Shown piece by piece: positions 35,445 through 51,000 of a stretch of DNA of 64,000 nucleotides. Under the pieces are notes generated by a model. It was given only the letters and a program-made list of their open reading frames with translations. It was not told where the DNA came from and did not search any database. Location: NCBI GenBank assembly GCA_037013495.1, contig CM072803.1, positions 48,559,627 through 48,623,626 of the forward strand, in the 5' to 3' direction. Source of the DNA: Hippophae tibetana. Its lineage: Eukaryota; Streptophyta; Magnoliopsida; Rosales; Elaeagnaceae. Positions within the stretch are counted from its first letter, which is position 1. Each line of letters opens with the position of its first letter. Made by a program: the position numbers and the translations under genes.

Positions 35445-37636
35445 AAAATGATTATGTTTTATTTCTCCCTTATTTATTTTTCTCCATGATCTATGATTAT
35501 TTTTTTACCTTTGTAAGTCTTAATACCAAGCACTCGCAAATTCATGCAAATTTTATTACCTCCCTTCCCATTGAAAATGTGATGGGAAATGGTTGTTTTA
35601 GACATCATTTGTAAACTTTTTGTTACATATCTAGCAAAAATTGCAATTATGGACGAGGATAATATTTTCCATCATATTTCTCTACTTTTTACTCTTAGAA
35701 TGGGTTTGGAACCAACATTCTTGTGTAGAAAAGGGATAACCAAAGTCAAATTAATTGCGATGCCATCCAACAAAACCAGAATAACTTATAAATAAGTTAA
35801 AAATATTAATCTCAAAAAGCTCTTGAAAATGAGAATGGTTTATTTGTTATTTAGAATAATGTACAAAATTTGAAATTTTAATAGTTTTGCATCTTGAGAC
35901 ATAGTAAATTTCAATTAAATATATCATAAATAAAAGGAAATAAAACGTGTAGTATTTATTCCCCCAAATTTCTTTTTTAAAATAGACATCAGAAAATGAT
36001 TATGTTTTATTTCTCCCTTATTTATTTTTCCCCATGATCTATGATTATTTTTTTACCTTTGTAAGTCTTAATACCCAGCACTCGCAAATTCATGCAAATT
36101 TTATTACCTCCCTTCCAATGGAAAATGTGATGGAAAATGGTTGTTTTAGACCTCATTTGTAAACTTTTTGATACATAGCTAGCAAAAATGGCAATTATGG
36201 ACGAGGATAATATTTTCCATCATATTTCTCTACTTTTTACTCTTAGAATAGGTTTGGAACGAACATTCTTAGGGAGAAAAGGGATAACCAAAGTCAAATT
36301 AATTGCGATGCCATCGTACAAAACCAGAATAACTTATAAATAAGTCAAAAATATTAATCTCAAAAAGATCTTGAAAATGAAAATGGTTTATTTGTTATTT
36401 AGAATAATGAACAAAATTTGAAATTTTAATAGTTTTGTATCTTGAGACATAGTAAATTTCAATTAAATATATCATAAATAAAAGGAAATAAAACGTGTAG
36501 TATTTATTCCCCCAACTTTCTTTTTTAAAATAGGCATGAGAAAATGATTATGTTTTATTTCTCCCTTATTTATTTTTCTCCATGATCTATGATTATTTTT
36601 TTACCTTTGTAAGTCTTAATACCAAGCACTCGCAAATTCATGCAAATTTTATTACCTCCCTTCCCATTGAAAATGTGATGGGAAATGGTTGTTTTAGACA
36701 TCATTTGTAAACTTTTTGTTACATATCTAGCAAAAATTGCAATTATGGACGAGGATAATATTTTCCATCATATTTCTCTACTTTTTACTCTTAGAATGGG
36801 TTTGGAACCAACATTCTTGGGTAGAAAAGGGATAACCAAAGTCAAATTAATTGCGATGCCATCCAACAAAACCAGAATAACTTATAAATAAGTTAAAAAT
36901 ATTAATCTCAAAAAGCTCTTGAAAATGAGAATGGTTTATTTGTTATTTAGAATAATGTACAAAATTTGAAATTTTAATAGTTTTGCATCTTGAGACATAG
37001 TAAATTTCAATTAAATATATCATAAATAAAAGGAAATAAAACGTGTAGTATTTATTCCCCCAAATTTCTTTTTTAAAATAGACATCAGAAAATGATTATG
37101 TTTTATTTCTCCCTTATTTATTTTTCCCCATGATCTATGATTATTTTTTTACCTTTGTAAGTCTTAATACCCAGCACTCGCAAATTCATGCAAATTTTAT
37201 TACCTCCCTTCCAATGGAAAATGTGATGGAAAATGGTTGTTTTAGACCTCATTTGTAAACTTTTTGATACATAGCTAGCAAAAATGGCAATTATGGACGA
37301 GGATAATATTTTCCATCATATTTCTCTACTTTTTACTCTTAGAATAGGTTTGGAACGAACATTCTTAGGGAGAAAAGGGATAACCAAAGTCAAATTAATT
37401 GCGATGCCATCGTACAAAACCAGAATAACTTATAAATAAGTCAAAAATATTAATCTCAAAAAGATCTTGAAAATGAAAATGGTTTATTTGTTATTTAGAA
37501 TAATGAACAAAATTTGAAATTTTAATAGTTTTGTATCTTGAGACATAGTAAATTTCAATTAAATATATCATAAATAAAAGGAAATAAAACGTGTAGTATT
37601 TATTCCCCCAACTTTCTTTTTTAAAATAGGCATGAG
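35445..37636 (+). repeat. Two-monomer tandem duplication (2 x 1096 bp)
   Basis: Copies at about 35445-36540 and 36541-37636. They share ACATATCTAGC (35625/36721), TTCCCATTG, AATGTACAAAA, AGACCTCATTTG (about 36147/37243) and CGTACAAAACC. Nearly identical, so recent. AGACCTCATTTG also appears near 43271, linking this block to the one there. Confidence 0.82.
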
Positions 37637-39485
37637 AAAATGATTATGTTTTATTTCTCCCTTATTTATTTTTCTCCATGATCTATGATTATTTTTTTAC
37701 CTTTGTAAGTCTTAATACCCAGCAGTCGCAAATTCATGCAAATTTTATTACCTCCCTTCCAATTGAAAATGTGATGGGAAATGGTTGTTTTAGACATCAT
37801 TTGTAAACATTTTGTTACATAGCTAGCAAAAATTGCAATTATGGACGAGGATAATATTTTCCATCATATTTCTCTACTTTTTACTCTTGGAATGGGTTTG
37901 GAACCAACATTCTTAGGTAGAAAAGGGATAACCAAAGTCAAATTAATTGCGATGCCATCCAACAAAACCAGAATAACTTATAAATAAGTTAAAAATATTA
38001 ATCTCAAAAAGGAGTTGAAAATGAGAATTGTTTATTTGTTATTTAGAATAATGAACAAAATTTTAAATTTTAATAGTTTTGCATCTTAAGACATAGTAAA
38101 TTTCAATTAAATATATCATAAATAAAAGGAAATAAAACGTGTAGTATTTATTCCGCCAACTTTCTTTTTTAAAATAGACATGAGAAAATGATTATGTTTT
38201 ATTTCTCCCTTATTTATTTTTCTCCATGATCTATGATTATTTTTTTACCTTTGTAAGTCTTAATACCCAGCACTCGCAAATTCATGCAAATATTTTTACC
38301 TCCCTTCCAATTGAAAATGTGATGGGAAATGGTTGTTTTAGACATCATTTGTAAACTTTTTGTTACATAGCTAGAAAAAATTGCAATTATGGACGAGGAT
38401 AATATTTTCCATCATATTTCTCAACTTTTTACTCTTAGAATGGGTTTGGAACCAACATTCTTAGGTAGAAAAGGGATAACCAAAGTCAAATTAATTGCGA
38501 TGCCATCCAACAAAACCAGAATAACTTATAAATAAGTCAAAAATATTAATCTCAAAAAGCTCTTGAAAATGAAAATGGTTTATTTGTTATTTAGAATAAT
38601 GAACAAAATTTGAAATTTTAATAGTTTTGCATCTTGAGACATAGTAAATTTCAATTAAATATATCATAAATAAAAGGAAATAAAACGTGTAGTATTTATT
38701 CCCCCAACTTTCTTTTTTAAAATAGACATGAGAAAATGATTATGTTTTATTTCTCCCTTATTTATTTTTCTCCATGATCTATGATTATTTTTTTACCTTT
38801 GTAAGTCTTAATACCCAGCACTCGCAAATTCATGCAAATTTTATTACCTCCCTTCCAATTGAAAATGTGATGGGAAATGGTTGTTTTAGACATCATTTGT
38901 AAACATTTTGTTACATAGCTAGCAAAAATTGCAATTATGGACGAGGATAATATTTTCCATCATATTTCTCTACTTTTTACTCTTAGAATGGGTTTGGAAC
39001 CAACATTCTTAGGTAGAAAAGGGATAACCAAAGTCAAATTAATTGCGATGCCATCCAACAAAACCAGAATAACTTATAAATAAGTTAAAAATATTAATCT
39101 CAAAAAGGAGTTGAAAATGAGAATTGTTTATTTGTTATTTAGAATAATGAACAAAATTTGAAATTTTAATAGTTTTGCATCTTAAGACATAGTAAATTTC
39201 AATTAAATATATCATAAATAAAAGGAAATAAAATGTGTAGTATTTATTCCGCCAACTTTCTTTTTTAAAATAGACATGAGAAAATGATTATGTTTTATTT
39301 CTCCCTTATTTATTTTTCTCCATGATCTATGATTATATTTTTACCTTTGTAAGTCTTAATACCCAGCACTTGCAAATTCATGCAAATTTTATTACCTCCC
39401 TTCCAATTGAAAATGTGATGGGAAATGGTTGTTTTAGACATCATTTGTAAACATTTTGTTACATAGCTAGCAAAAATTGCAATTA
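36960..39485 (+). repeat. Block duplicated 11 monomers downstream, first copy
   Basis: About 2.5 kb matching 42988-45513 at an offset of 6028 bp (11 x 548). Shared rare variants include GACCTCATTTG (37245/43273), CTAGAAAAAATTG (about 38374/44402), AAAATTTTAAATTTT (38060/44088), GATTATATTTTT (39333/45361) and the CACTTGC variant. The match fades after about 39485, where variants TGGAAGAGG and GGAATCAAC appear only in this copy. Confidence 0.8.
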
Positions 39486-42400
39486 TGGAAGAGGATAATA
39501 TTTTCCATCATATTTCTCTACTTTTTACTCTTAGAATGGGTTTGGAATCAACATTCTTAGGTAGAAAAGGGATAACCAAAGTCAAATTAATAGCGATGCC
39601 ATCCAACAAAACCAGAATAACTTATAAATAAGTTAAAAATATTAATCTCAAAAAGGAGTTGAAAATGAGAATTGTTTATTTGTTATTTAGAATAATGAAC
39701 AAAATTTGAAATTTTAATAGTTTTGCATCTTAAGACATAATAAATTTCAATTAAATATATCATAAATAAAAGGAAATAAAACGTGTAGTATTTATTCCGC
39801 CAACTTTCTTTTTTAAAATAGACATTAGAAAATGATTATGTTTTATTTCTCCCTTATTTATTTTTCTCCATGATCTATGATTATTTTTTTACCTTTGTAA
39901 GTCTTAATACCCAGCACTTGCAAATTCATGCAAATTTTATTACCTCCCTTCCAATTGAAAATGTGATGGGAAATGGTTGTTTTAGACATCATTTGTAAAC
40001 TTTTTGTTACATAGCTAGCAAAAATTGCAATTATGGACGAGGATAATATTTTCCATCATATTTCTCAACTTTTTACTCTTAGAATGGGTTTGGAACCAAC
40101 ATTCTTAGGTAGAAAAGGGATAACCAAAGTCAAATTAATTTCGATGCCATCCAACAAAACCAGAATAAGTTATAAATAAGTTAAAAATATTAATCTCAAA
40201 AAGCTTTTGAAAATGAGAATTGTTTATTTGTTATTTAGAATAATGAACAAAATTTGAAATTTTAATAGTTTTGCATCTTAAGACATAGTAAATTTCAATT
40301 AAATATATCATAAATAAAAGGAAATAAAACGTGTAGTATTTATTCCGCCAACTTTCTTTTTTAAAATAGACATGAGAAAATGATTATGTTTTATTTCTCC
40401 CTTATTTATTTTTCTCCATGATCTATGATTATTTTTTTACCTTTGTAAGTCTTAATACCCTGCAGTCGCAAATTCATGCAAATTTTATTACCTCCCTTCC
40501 AATTGAAAATGTGATGGGAAATGGTTGTTTTAGACATCATTTGTAAACATTTTGTTACATAGCTAGCAAAAATTGCAATTATGGACGAGGATAATATTTT
40601 CCATCATATTTCTCTACTTTTTACTCTTAGAATGGGTTTGGAACCAACATTCTTAGGTAGAAAAGGGATAACCAAAGTCAAATTAATTGCGATGCCATCC
40701 AACAAAACCAGAATAACTTATAAATAAGTTAAAAATATTAATCTCAAAAAGGAGTTGAAAATGAGAATTGTTTATTTGTTATTTAGAATAATGAACAAAA
40801 TTTGAAATTTTAATAGTTTTGCATCTTAAGACATAGTAAATTTCAATTAAATATATCATAAATAAAAGGAAATAAAACGTGTAGTATTTATTCCGCCAAC
40901 TTTCTTTTTTAAAATAGACATGAGAAAATGATTATGTTTTATTTCTCCCTTATTTATTTTTCTCCATGATCTATGATTATTTTTTTACCTTTGTAAGTCT
41001 TAATACCCAGCAGTCGCAAATTCATGCAAATTTTATTACCTCCCTTCCAATTGAAAATGTGATGGGAAATGGTTGTTTTAGACATCATTTGTAAACATTT
41101 TGTTACATAGCTAGCAAAAATTGCAATTATGGACGAGGATAATATTTTCCATCATATTTCTCTACTTTTTACTCTTAGAATGGGTTTGGAACCAACATTC
41201 TTAGGTAGAAAAGGGATAACCAAAGTCAAATTAATTGCGATGCCATCCAACAAAACCAGAATAACTTATAAATAAGTTAAAAATATTAATCTCAAAAAGG
41301 AGTTGAAAATGAGAATTGTTTATTTGTTATTTAGAATAATGAACAAAATTTGAAATTTTAATAGTTTTGCATCTTAAGACATAGTAAATTTCAATTAAAT
41401 ATATCATAAATAAAAGGAAATAAAACGTGTAGTATTTATTCCGCCAACTTTCTTTTTTAAAATAGACATGAGAAAATGATTATGTTTTATTTCTCCCTTA
41501 TTTATTTTTCTCCATGATCTATGATTATTTTTTTACCTTTGTAAGTCTTAATACCCAGCACTCGCAAATTCATGCAAATTTTATTACCTCCCTTCCAATT
41601 GAAAATGTGATGGGAAATGGTTGTTTTAGACATCATTTGTAAACTTTTTGTTACATAGCTAGCAAAAATTGCAATTATGGACGAGGATAATATTTTCCAT
41701 CATATTTCTCAACTTTTTACTCTTAGAATGGGTTTGGAACCAACATTCTTAGGTAGAAAAGGGATAACCAAAGTCAAATTAATTGCGATTCCATCCAACA
41801 AAACCAGAATAACTTATAAATAAGTTAAAAATATTAATCTCAAAAAGCTCTTGAAAATGAGAATTGTTTATTTGTTATTTAGAATAATGAACAAAATTTG
41901 AAATTTTAATAGCTTTGCATCTTGAGACATAGTAAATTTCAATTAAATATATCATAAATAAAAGGAAATAAAACGTGTAGTATTTATTCCGCCAACTTTC
42001 TTTTTTAAAATAGACATGAGAAAATGATTATGTTTTATTTCTCCCTTATTTATTTTTCTCCATGATCTATGATTATTTTTTTACCTTTGTAAGTCTTAAT
42101 ACCCAGCACTCGCAAATTCATGCAAATTTTATTACCTCCCTTCCAATTGAAAATGTGATTGGAAATGGTTGTTTTAGACATCATTTGTAAACTTTATGTT
42201 ACATAGCTAGCAAAAATTGCAATTATGGACGAGGATAATATTTTCCATCATATTTCTCAACTTTTTACTCTTAGAATGGGTTTGGAACCAACATTCTTAG
42301 GTAGAAAAGGGATAACCAAAGTCAAATTAATTGCGATGCCATCCAACAAAACCAGAATAACTTATAAATAAGTCAAAAATATTAATCTCAAAAAGCTCTT

Positions 42401-42987
42401 GAAAATGATAATGGTTTATTTGTTATTTAGAATAATGAACAAAATTTGAAATTTTAATAGTTTTGCATCTTGAGACATAGTAAATTTCAATTAAATATAT
42501 CATAAATAAAAGGAAATAAAACGTGTAGTATTTATTCCCCCAACTTTCTTTTTTAAAATAGACATGAGAAAATGATTATGTTTTATTTCTCCCTTATTTA
42601 TTTTTCTCCATGATCTATGATTATTTTTTTACCTTTGTAAGTCTTAATACCAAGCACTCGCAAATTCATGCAAATTTTATTACCTCCCTTCCAATTGAAA
42701 ATGTGATGGGAAATGGTTGTTTTAGACATCATTTGTAAACATTTTGTTACATAGCTAGCAAAAATTGCAATTATGGACGAGGATAATATTTTCCATCATA
42801 TTTCTCAACTTTTTACTCTTAGAATGGGTTTGGAACCAACATTCTTGGGTAGAAAAGGGATAACCAAAGTCAAATTAATTGCGATGCCATCCAACAAAAC
42901 CAGAATAACTTATAAATAAGTTAAAAATATTAATCTCAAAAAGCTCTTGAAAATGAGAATGGTTTATTTGTTATTTAGAATAATGAA

Positions 42988-45513
42988 CAAAATTTGAAAT
43001 TTTAATAGTTTTGCATCTTGAGACATAGTAAATTTCAATTAAATATATCATAAATAAAAGGAAATAAAACGTGTAGTATTTATTCCCCCAAATTTCTTTT
43101 TTAAAATAGACATCAGAAAATGATTATGTTTTATTTCTCCCTTATTTATTTTTCCCCATGATCTATGATTATTTTTTTACCTTTGTAAGTCTTAATACCC
43201 AGCACTCGCAAATTCATGCAAATTTTATTACCTCCCTTCCAATGGAAAATGTGATGGAAAATGGTTGTTTTAGACCTCATTTGTAAACTTTTTGATACAT
43301 AGCTAGCAAAAATGGCAATTATGGACGAGGATAATATTTTCCATCATATTTCTCTACTTTTTACTCTTAGAATAGGTTTGGAACGAACATTCTTAGGGAG
43401 AAAAGGGATAACCAAAGTCAAATTAATTGCGATGCCATCGTACAAAACCAGAATAACTTATAAATAAGTCAAAAATATTAATCTCAAAAAGATCTTGAAA
43501 ATGAAAATGGTTTATTTGTTATTTAGAATAATGAACAAAATTTGAAATTTTAATAGTTTTGTATCTTGAGACATAGTAAATTTCAATTAAATATATCATA
43601 AATAAAAGGAAATAAAACGTGTAGTATTTATTCCCCCAACTTTCTTTTTTAAAATAGGCATGAGAAAATGATTATGTTTTATTTCTCCCTTATTTATTTT
43701 TCTCCATGATCTATGATTATTTTTTTACCTTTGTAAGTCTTAATACCCAGCAGTCGCAAATTCATGCAAATTTTATTACCTCCCTTCCAATTGAAAATGT
43801 GATGGGAAATGGTTGTTTTAGACATCATTTGTAAACATTTTGTTACATAGCTAGCAAAAATTGCAATTATGGACGAGGATAATATTTTCCATCATATTTC
43901 TCTACTTTTTACTCTTGGAATGGGTTTGGAACCAACATTCTTAGGTAGAAAAGGGATAACCAAAGTCAAATTAATTGCGATGCCATCCAACAAAACCAGA
44001 ATAACTTATAAATAAGTTAAAAATATTAATCTCAAAAAGGAGTTGAAAATGAGAATTGTTTATTTGTTATTTAGAATAATGAACAAAATTTTAAATTTTA
44101 ATAGTTTTGCATCTTAAGACATAGTAAATTTCAATTAAATATATCATAAATAAAAGGAAATAAAACGTGTAGTATTTATTCCGCCAACTTTCTTTTTTAA
44201 AATAGACATGAGAAAATGATTATGTTTTATTTCTCCCTTATTTATTTTTCTCCATGATCTATGATTATTTTTTTACCTTTGTAAGTCTTAATACCCAGCA
44301 CTCGCAAATTCATGCAAATATTTTTACCTCCCTTCCAATTGAAAATGTGATGGGAAATGGTTGTTTTAGACATCATTTGTAAACTTTTTGTTACATAGCT
44401 AGAAAAAATTGCAATTATGGACGAGGATAATATTTTCCATCATATTTCTCAACTTTTTACTCTTAGAATGGGTTTGGAACCAACATTCTTAGGTAGAAAA
44501 GGGATAACCAAAGTCAAATTAATTGCGATGCCATCCAACAAAACCAGAATAACTTATAAATAAGTCAAAAATATTAATCTCAAAAAGCTCTTGAAAATGA
44601 AAATGGTTTATTTGTTATTTAGAATAATGAACAAAATTTGAAATTTTAATAGTTTTGCATCTTGAGACATAGTAAATTTCAATTAAATATATCATAAATA
44701 AAAGGAAATAAAACGTGTAGTATTTATTCCCCCAACTTTCTTTTTTAAAATAGACATGAGAAAATGATTATGTTTTATTTCTCCCTTATTTATTTTTCTC
44801 CATGATCTATGATTATTTTTTTACCTTTGTAAGTCTTAATACCCAGCACTCGCAAATTCATGCAAATTTTATTACCTCCCTTCCAATTGAAAATGTGATG
44901 GGAAATGGTTGTTTTAGACATCATTTGTAAACATTTTGTTACATAGCTAGCAAAAATTGCAATTATGGACGAGGATAATATTTTCCATCATATTTCTCTA
45001 CTTTTTACTCTTAGAATGGGTTTGGAACCAACATTCTTAGGTAGAAAAGGGATAACCAAAGTCAAATTAATTGCGATGCCATCCAACAAAACCAGAATAA
45101 CTTATAAATAAGTTAAAAATATTAATCTCAAAAAGGAGTTGAAAATGAGAATTGTTTATTTGTTATTTAGAATAATGAACAAAATTTGAAATTTTAATAG
45201 TTTTGCATCTTAAGACATAGTAAATTTCAATTAAATATATCATAAATAAAAGGAAATAAAATGTGTAGTATTTATTCCGCCAACTTTCTTTTTTAAAATA
45301 GACATGAGAAAATGATTATGTTTTATTTCTCCCTTATTTATTTTTCTCCATGATCTATGATTATATTTTTACCTTTGTAAGTCTTAATACCCAGCACTTG
45401 CAAATTCATGCAAATTTTATTACCTCCCTTCCAATTGAAAATGTGATGGGAAATGGTTGTTTTAGACATCATTTGTAAACATTTTGTTACATAGCTAGCA
45501 AAAATTGCAATTA
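42988..45513 (+). repeat. Block duplicated 11 monomers upstream, second copy
   Basis: Second copy of the 36960-39485 block. The monomers between the copies are of other types, so this is a segmental copy within the array and not a simple tandem doubling, unless the intervening part was later replaced. Confidence 0.8.
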
Positions 45514-48046
45514 TGGACGAGGATAATATTTTCCATCATATTTCTCTACTTTTTACTCTTAGAATGGGTTTGGAACCAACATTCTTAGGTAGAAAAGGGA
45601 TAACCAAAGTCAAATTAATTGCGATGCCATCCAACAAAACCAGAATAACTTATAAATAAGTTAAAAATATTAATCTCAAAAAGGAGTTGAAAATGAGAAT
45701 TGTTTATTTGTTATTTAGAATAATGAACAAAATTTGAAATTTTAATAGTTTTGCATCTTAAGACATAGTAAATTTCAATTAAATATATCATAAATAAAAG
45801 GAAATAAAACGTGTAGTATTTATTCCGCCAACTTTCTTTTTTAAAATAGACATGAGAAAATGATTATGTTTTATTTCTCCCTTATTTATTTTTCTCCATG
45901 ATCTATGATTATTTTTTTACCTTTGTAAGTCTTAATACCCAGCACTCGCAAATTCATGCAAATTTTATTACCTCCCTTCCAATTGAAAATGTGATTGGAA
46001 ATGGTTGTTTTAGACATCATTTGTAAACTTTTTGTTACATAGCTAGCAAAAATTGCAATTATGGACGAGGATAATATTTTCCATCATATTTCTCAACTTT
46101 TTACTCTTAGAATGGGTTTGGAACCAACATTCTTAGGTAGAAAAGGGATAACCAAAGTCAAATTAATTGCGATGCCATCCAACAAAACCAGAATAACTTA
46201 TAAATAAGTCAAAAATATTAATCTCAAAAAGGAGTTGAAAATGAGAATGGTTTATTTGTTATTTAGAATAATGAACAAAATTTTAAATTTTAATAGTTTT
46301 GCATCTTAAGACATAGTAAATTTCAATTAAATATATCATAAATAAAAGGAAATAAAACGTGTAGTATTTATTCCCCCAACTTTCTTTTTTAAAATAGACA
46401 TGAGAAAATGATTATGTTTTATTTCTCCCTTATTTATTTTTCTCCATGATCTATGATTATTTTTTTACCTTTGTAAGTCTTAATACCCAGCACTCGCAAA
46501 TTCATGCAAATTTTATTACCTCCCTTCCAATTGAAAATGTGATGGGAAATGGTTGTTTTAGACATCATTTGTAAACATTTTGTTACATAGCTAGCAAAAA
46601 TTGCAATTATGGACGAGGATAATATTTTCCATCATATTTCTCTACTTTTTACTCTTAGAATGGGTTTGGAACCAACATTCTTAGGTAGAAAAGGGATAAC
46701 CAAAGTCAAATTAATTGCGATGCCATCGTACAAAACCAGAATAACTTATAAATAAGTCAAAAATATTAATCTCAAAAAGCTCTTGAAAATGAAAATGGTT
46801 TATTTGTTATTTAGAATAATGAACAAAATTTTAAATTTTAATAGTTTTGCATCTTAAGACATAGTAAATTTCAATTAAATATATCATAAATAAAAGGAAA
46901 TAAAACGTGTAGTATTTATTCCGCCAACTTTCTTTTTTAAAATAGACATGAGAAAATGATTATGTTTTATTTCTCCCTTATTTATTTTTCTCCATGATCT
47001 ATGATTATTTTTTTACCTTTGTAAGTCTTAATACCCAGCACTTGCAAATTCATGCAAATTTTATTACCTCCCTTCCAATTGAAAATGTGATGAGAAATGG
47101 TTGTTTTAGACATCATTTGTAAACTTTTTGTTACATAGCTAGCAAAAATTGCAATTATGGACGAGGATAATATTTTCCATCATATTTCTCTACTTTTTAC
47201 TCTTAGAATGGATTTGGAACCAACATTCTTAGGTAGAAAAGGGATAACCAAAGTCAAATTAATTTCGATGCCATCCAACAAAACCAGAATAAGTTATAAA
47301 TAAGTTAAAAATATTAATCTCAAAAAGGAGTTGAAAATGAGAATTGTTTATTTGTTATTTAGAATAATGAACAAAATTTGAAATTTTAATAGTTTTGCAT
47401 CTTAAGACATAGTAAATTTCAATTAAATATATCATAAATAAAAGGAAATAAAACGTGTAGTATTTATTCCGCCAACTTTCTTTTTTAAAATAGACATGAG
47501 AAAATGATTATGTTTTATTTCTCCCTTATTTATTTTTCTCCATGATCTATGATTATTTTTTTACCTTTGTAAGTCTTAATACCCAGCACTCGCAAATTCA
47601 TGCAAATTTTATTACCTCCCTTCCAATTGAAAATGTGATTGGAAATGGTTGTTTTAGACATCATTTGTAAACTTTTTGTTACATAGCTAGCAAAAATTGC
47701 AATTATGGACGAGGATAATATTTTCCATCATATTTCTCAACTTTTTACTCTTAGAATGGGTTTGGAACCAACATTCTTAGGTAGAAAAGGGATAACCAAA
47801 GTCAAATTAATTGCGATGCCATCGTACAAAACCAGAATAACTTATAAATAAGTCAAAAATATTAATCTCAAAAAACTCTTGAAAATGAAAATGGTTTATT
47901 TGTTATTTAGAATAATGAACAAAATTTGAAATTTTAATAGTTTTGTATCTTGAGACATAGTAAATTTCAATTAAATATATCATAAATAAAAGGAAATAAA
48001 ACGTGTAGTATTTATTCCGCCAACTTTCTTTTTTAAAATAGGCATG

Positions 48047-51000
48047 AGAAAATGATTATGTTTTATTTCTCCCTTATTTATTTTTCTCCATGATCTATGA
48101 TTATTTTTTTACCTTTGTAAGTCTTAATACCCAGCAGTCGCAAATTCATGCAAATTTTATTACCTCCCTTCCAATTGAAAATGTGATGGGAAATGGTTGT
48201 TTTAGACATCATTTGTAAACATTTTGTTACATAGCTAGCAAAAATTGCAATTATGGACGAGGATAATATTTTCCATCATATTTCTCAACTTTTTACTCTT
48301 AGAATGGGTTTGGAACCAACATTCTTAGGTAGAAAAGGGATAACCAAAGTCAAATTAATTGCGATGCCATCCAACAAAACCAGAATAACTTATAAATAAG
48401 TCAAAAATATTAATCTCAAAAAGGAGTTGAAAATGAGAATTGTTTATTTGTTATTTAGAATAATGAACAAAATTTTAAATTTTAATAGTTTTGCATCTTA
48501 AGACATAGTAAATTTCAATTAAATATATCATAAATAAAAGGAAATAAAACGTGTAGTATTTATTCCGCGAACTTTCTTTTTTAAAATAGACATGAGAAAA
48601 TGATTATGTTTTATTTCTCCCTTATTTATTTTTCTCCATGATCTATGATTATTTTTTTACCTTTGTAAGTCTTAATACCCAGCACTCGCAAATTCATGCA
48701 AATTTTATTACCTCCCTTCCAATTGAAAATGTGATGGGAAATGGTTGTTTTAGACATCATTTGTAAACATTTTGTTACATAGCTAGCAAAAATTGCAATT
48801 ATGGACGAGGATAATATTTTCCATCATATTTCTCTACTTTTTACTCTTAGAATGGGTTTGGAACCAACATTCTTAGGTAGAAAAGGGATAACCAAAGTCA
48901 AATTAATTGCGATGCCATCGTACAAAACCAGAATAACTTATAAATAAGTCAAAAATATTAATCTCAAAAAGCTCTTGAAAATGAAAATGGTTTATTTGTT
49001 ATTTAGAATAATGAACAAAATTTTAAATTTTAATAGTTTTGCATCTTAAGACATAGTAAATTTCAATTAAATATATCATAAATAAAAGGAAATAAAACGT
49101 GTAGTATTTATTCCGCGAACTTTCTTTTTTAAAATAGACATGAGAAAATGATTATGTTTTATTTCTCCCTTATTTATTTTTCTCCATGATCTATGATTAT
49201 TTTTTTACCTTTGTAAGTCTTAATACCCAGCACTCGCAAATTCATGCAAATTTTATTACCTCCCTTCCAATTGAAAATGTGATGGGAAATGGTTGTTTTA
49301 GACATCATTTGTAAACTTTTTGTTACATAGCTAGCAAAAATTGCAATTATGGACGAGGATAATATTTTCCATCATATTTCTCAACTTTTTACTCTTAGAA
49401 TGGGTTTGGAACCAACATTCTTAGGTAGAAAAGGGATAACCAAAGTCAAATTAATTGCGATGCCATCCAACAAAACCAGAATAACTTATAAATAAGTCAA
49501 AAATATTAATCTCAAAAAGCTCTTGAAAATGAAAATGGTTTATTTGTTATTTAGAATAATGAACAAAATTTGAAATTTTAATAGTTTTGCATCTTGAGAC
49601 ATAGTAAATTTCAATTAAATATATCATAAATAAAAGGAAATAAAACGTGTAGTATTTATTCCCCCAACTTTCTTTTTTAAAATAGACATGAGAAAATGAT
49701 TATGTTTTATTTCTCCCTTATTTATTTTTCTCCATGATCTATGATTATTTTTTTACCTTTGTAAGTCTTAATACCCAGCACTCGCAAATTCATGCAAATT
49801 TTATTACCTCCCTTCCAATTGAAAATGTGATGGGAAATGGTTGTTTTAGACATCATTTGTAAACATTTTGTTACATAGCTAGCAAAAATTGCAATTATGG
49901 ACGAGGATAATATTTTCCATCATATTTCTCTACTTTTTACTCTTAGAATGGGTTTGGAACCAACATTCTTAGGTAGAAAAGGGATAACCAAAGTCAAATT
50001 AATTGCGATGCCATCCAACAAAACCAGAATAACTTATAAATAAGTTAAAAATATTAATCTCAAAAAGGAGTTGAAAATGAGAATTGTTTATTTGTTATTT
50101 AGAATAACGAACAAAATTTGAAATTTTAATAGTTTTGCATCTTAAGACATAGTAAATTTCAATTAAATATATCATAAATAAAAGGAAATAAAATGTGTAG
50201 TATTTATTCCGCCAACTTTCTTTTTTAAAATAGACATGAGAAAATGATTATGTTTTATTTCTCCCTTATTTATTTTTCTCCATGATCTATGATTATATTT
50301 TTACCTTTGTAAGTCTTAATACCCAGCACTTGCAAATTCATGCAAATTTTATTACCTCCCTTCCAATTGAAAATGTGATGGGAAATGGTTGTTTTAGACA
50401 TCATTTGTAAACATTTTGTTACATAGCTAGCAAAAATTGCAATTATGGACGAGGATAATATTTTCCATCATATTTCTCAACTTTTTACTCTTAGAATGGG
50501 TTTGGAACCAACATTCTTAGGTAGAAAAGGGATAACCAAAGTCAAATTAATTGCGATGCCATCCAACAAAACCAGAATAACTTATAAATAAGTCAAAAAT
50601 ATTAATCTCAAAAAGGAGTTGAAAATGAGAATTGTTTATTTGTTATTTAGAATAATGAACAAAATTTTAAATTTTAATAGTTTTGCATCTTAAGACATAG
50701 TAAATTTCAATTAAATATATCATAAATAAAAGGAAATAAAACGTGTAGTATTTATTCCGCGAACTTTCTTTTTTAAAATAGACATGAGAAAATGATTATG
50801 TTTTATTTCTCCCTTATTTATTTTTCTCCATGATCTATGATTATATTTTTACCTTTGTAAGTCTTAATACCCAGCAGTCTCAAATTCATGCAAATTTTAT
50901 TACCTCCCTTCCAATTGAAAATGTGATGGGAAATGGTTGTTTTAGACATCATTTGTAAACATTTTGTTACATAGCTAGCAAAAATTGCAATTATGGACGA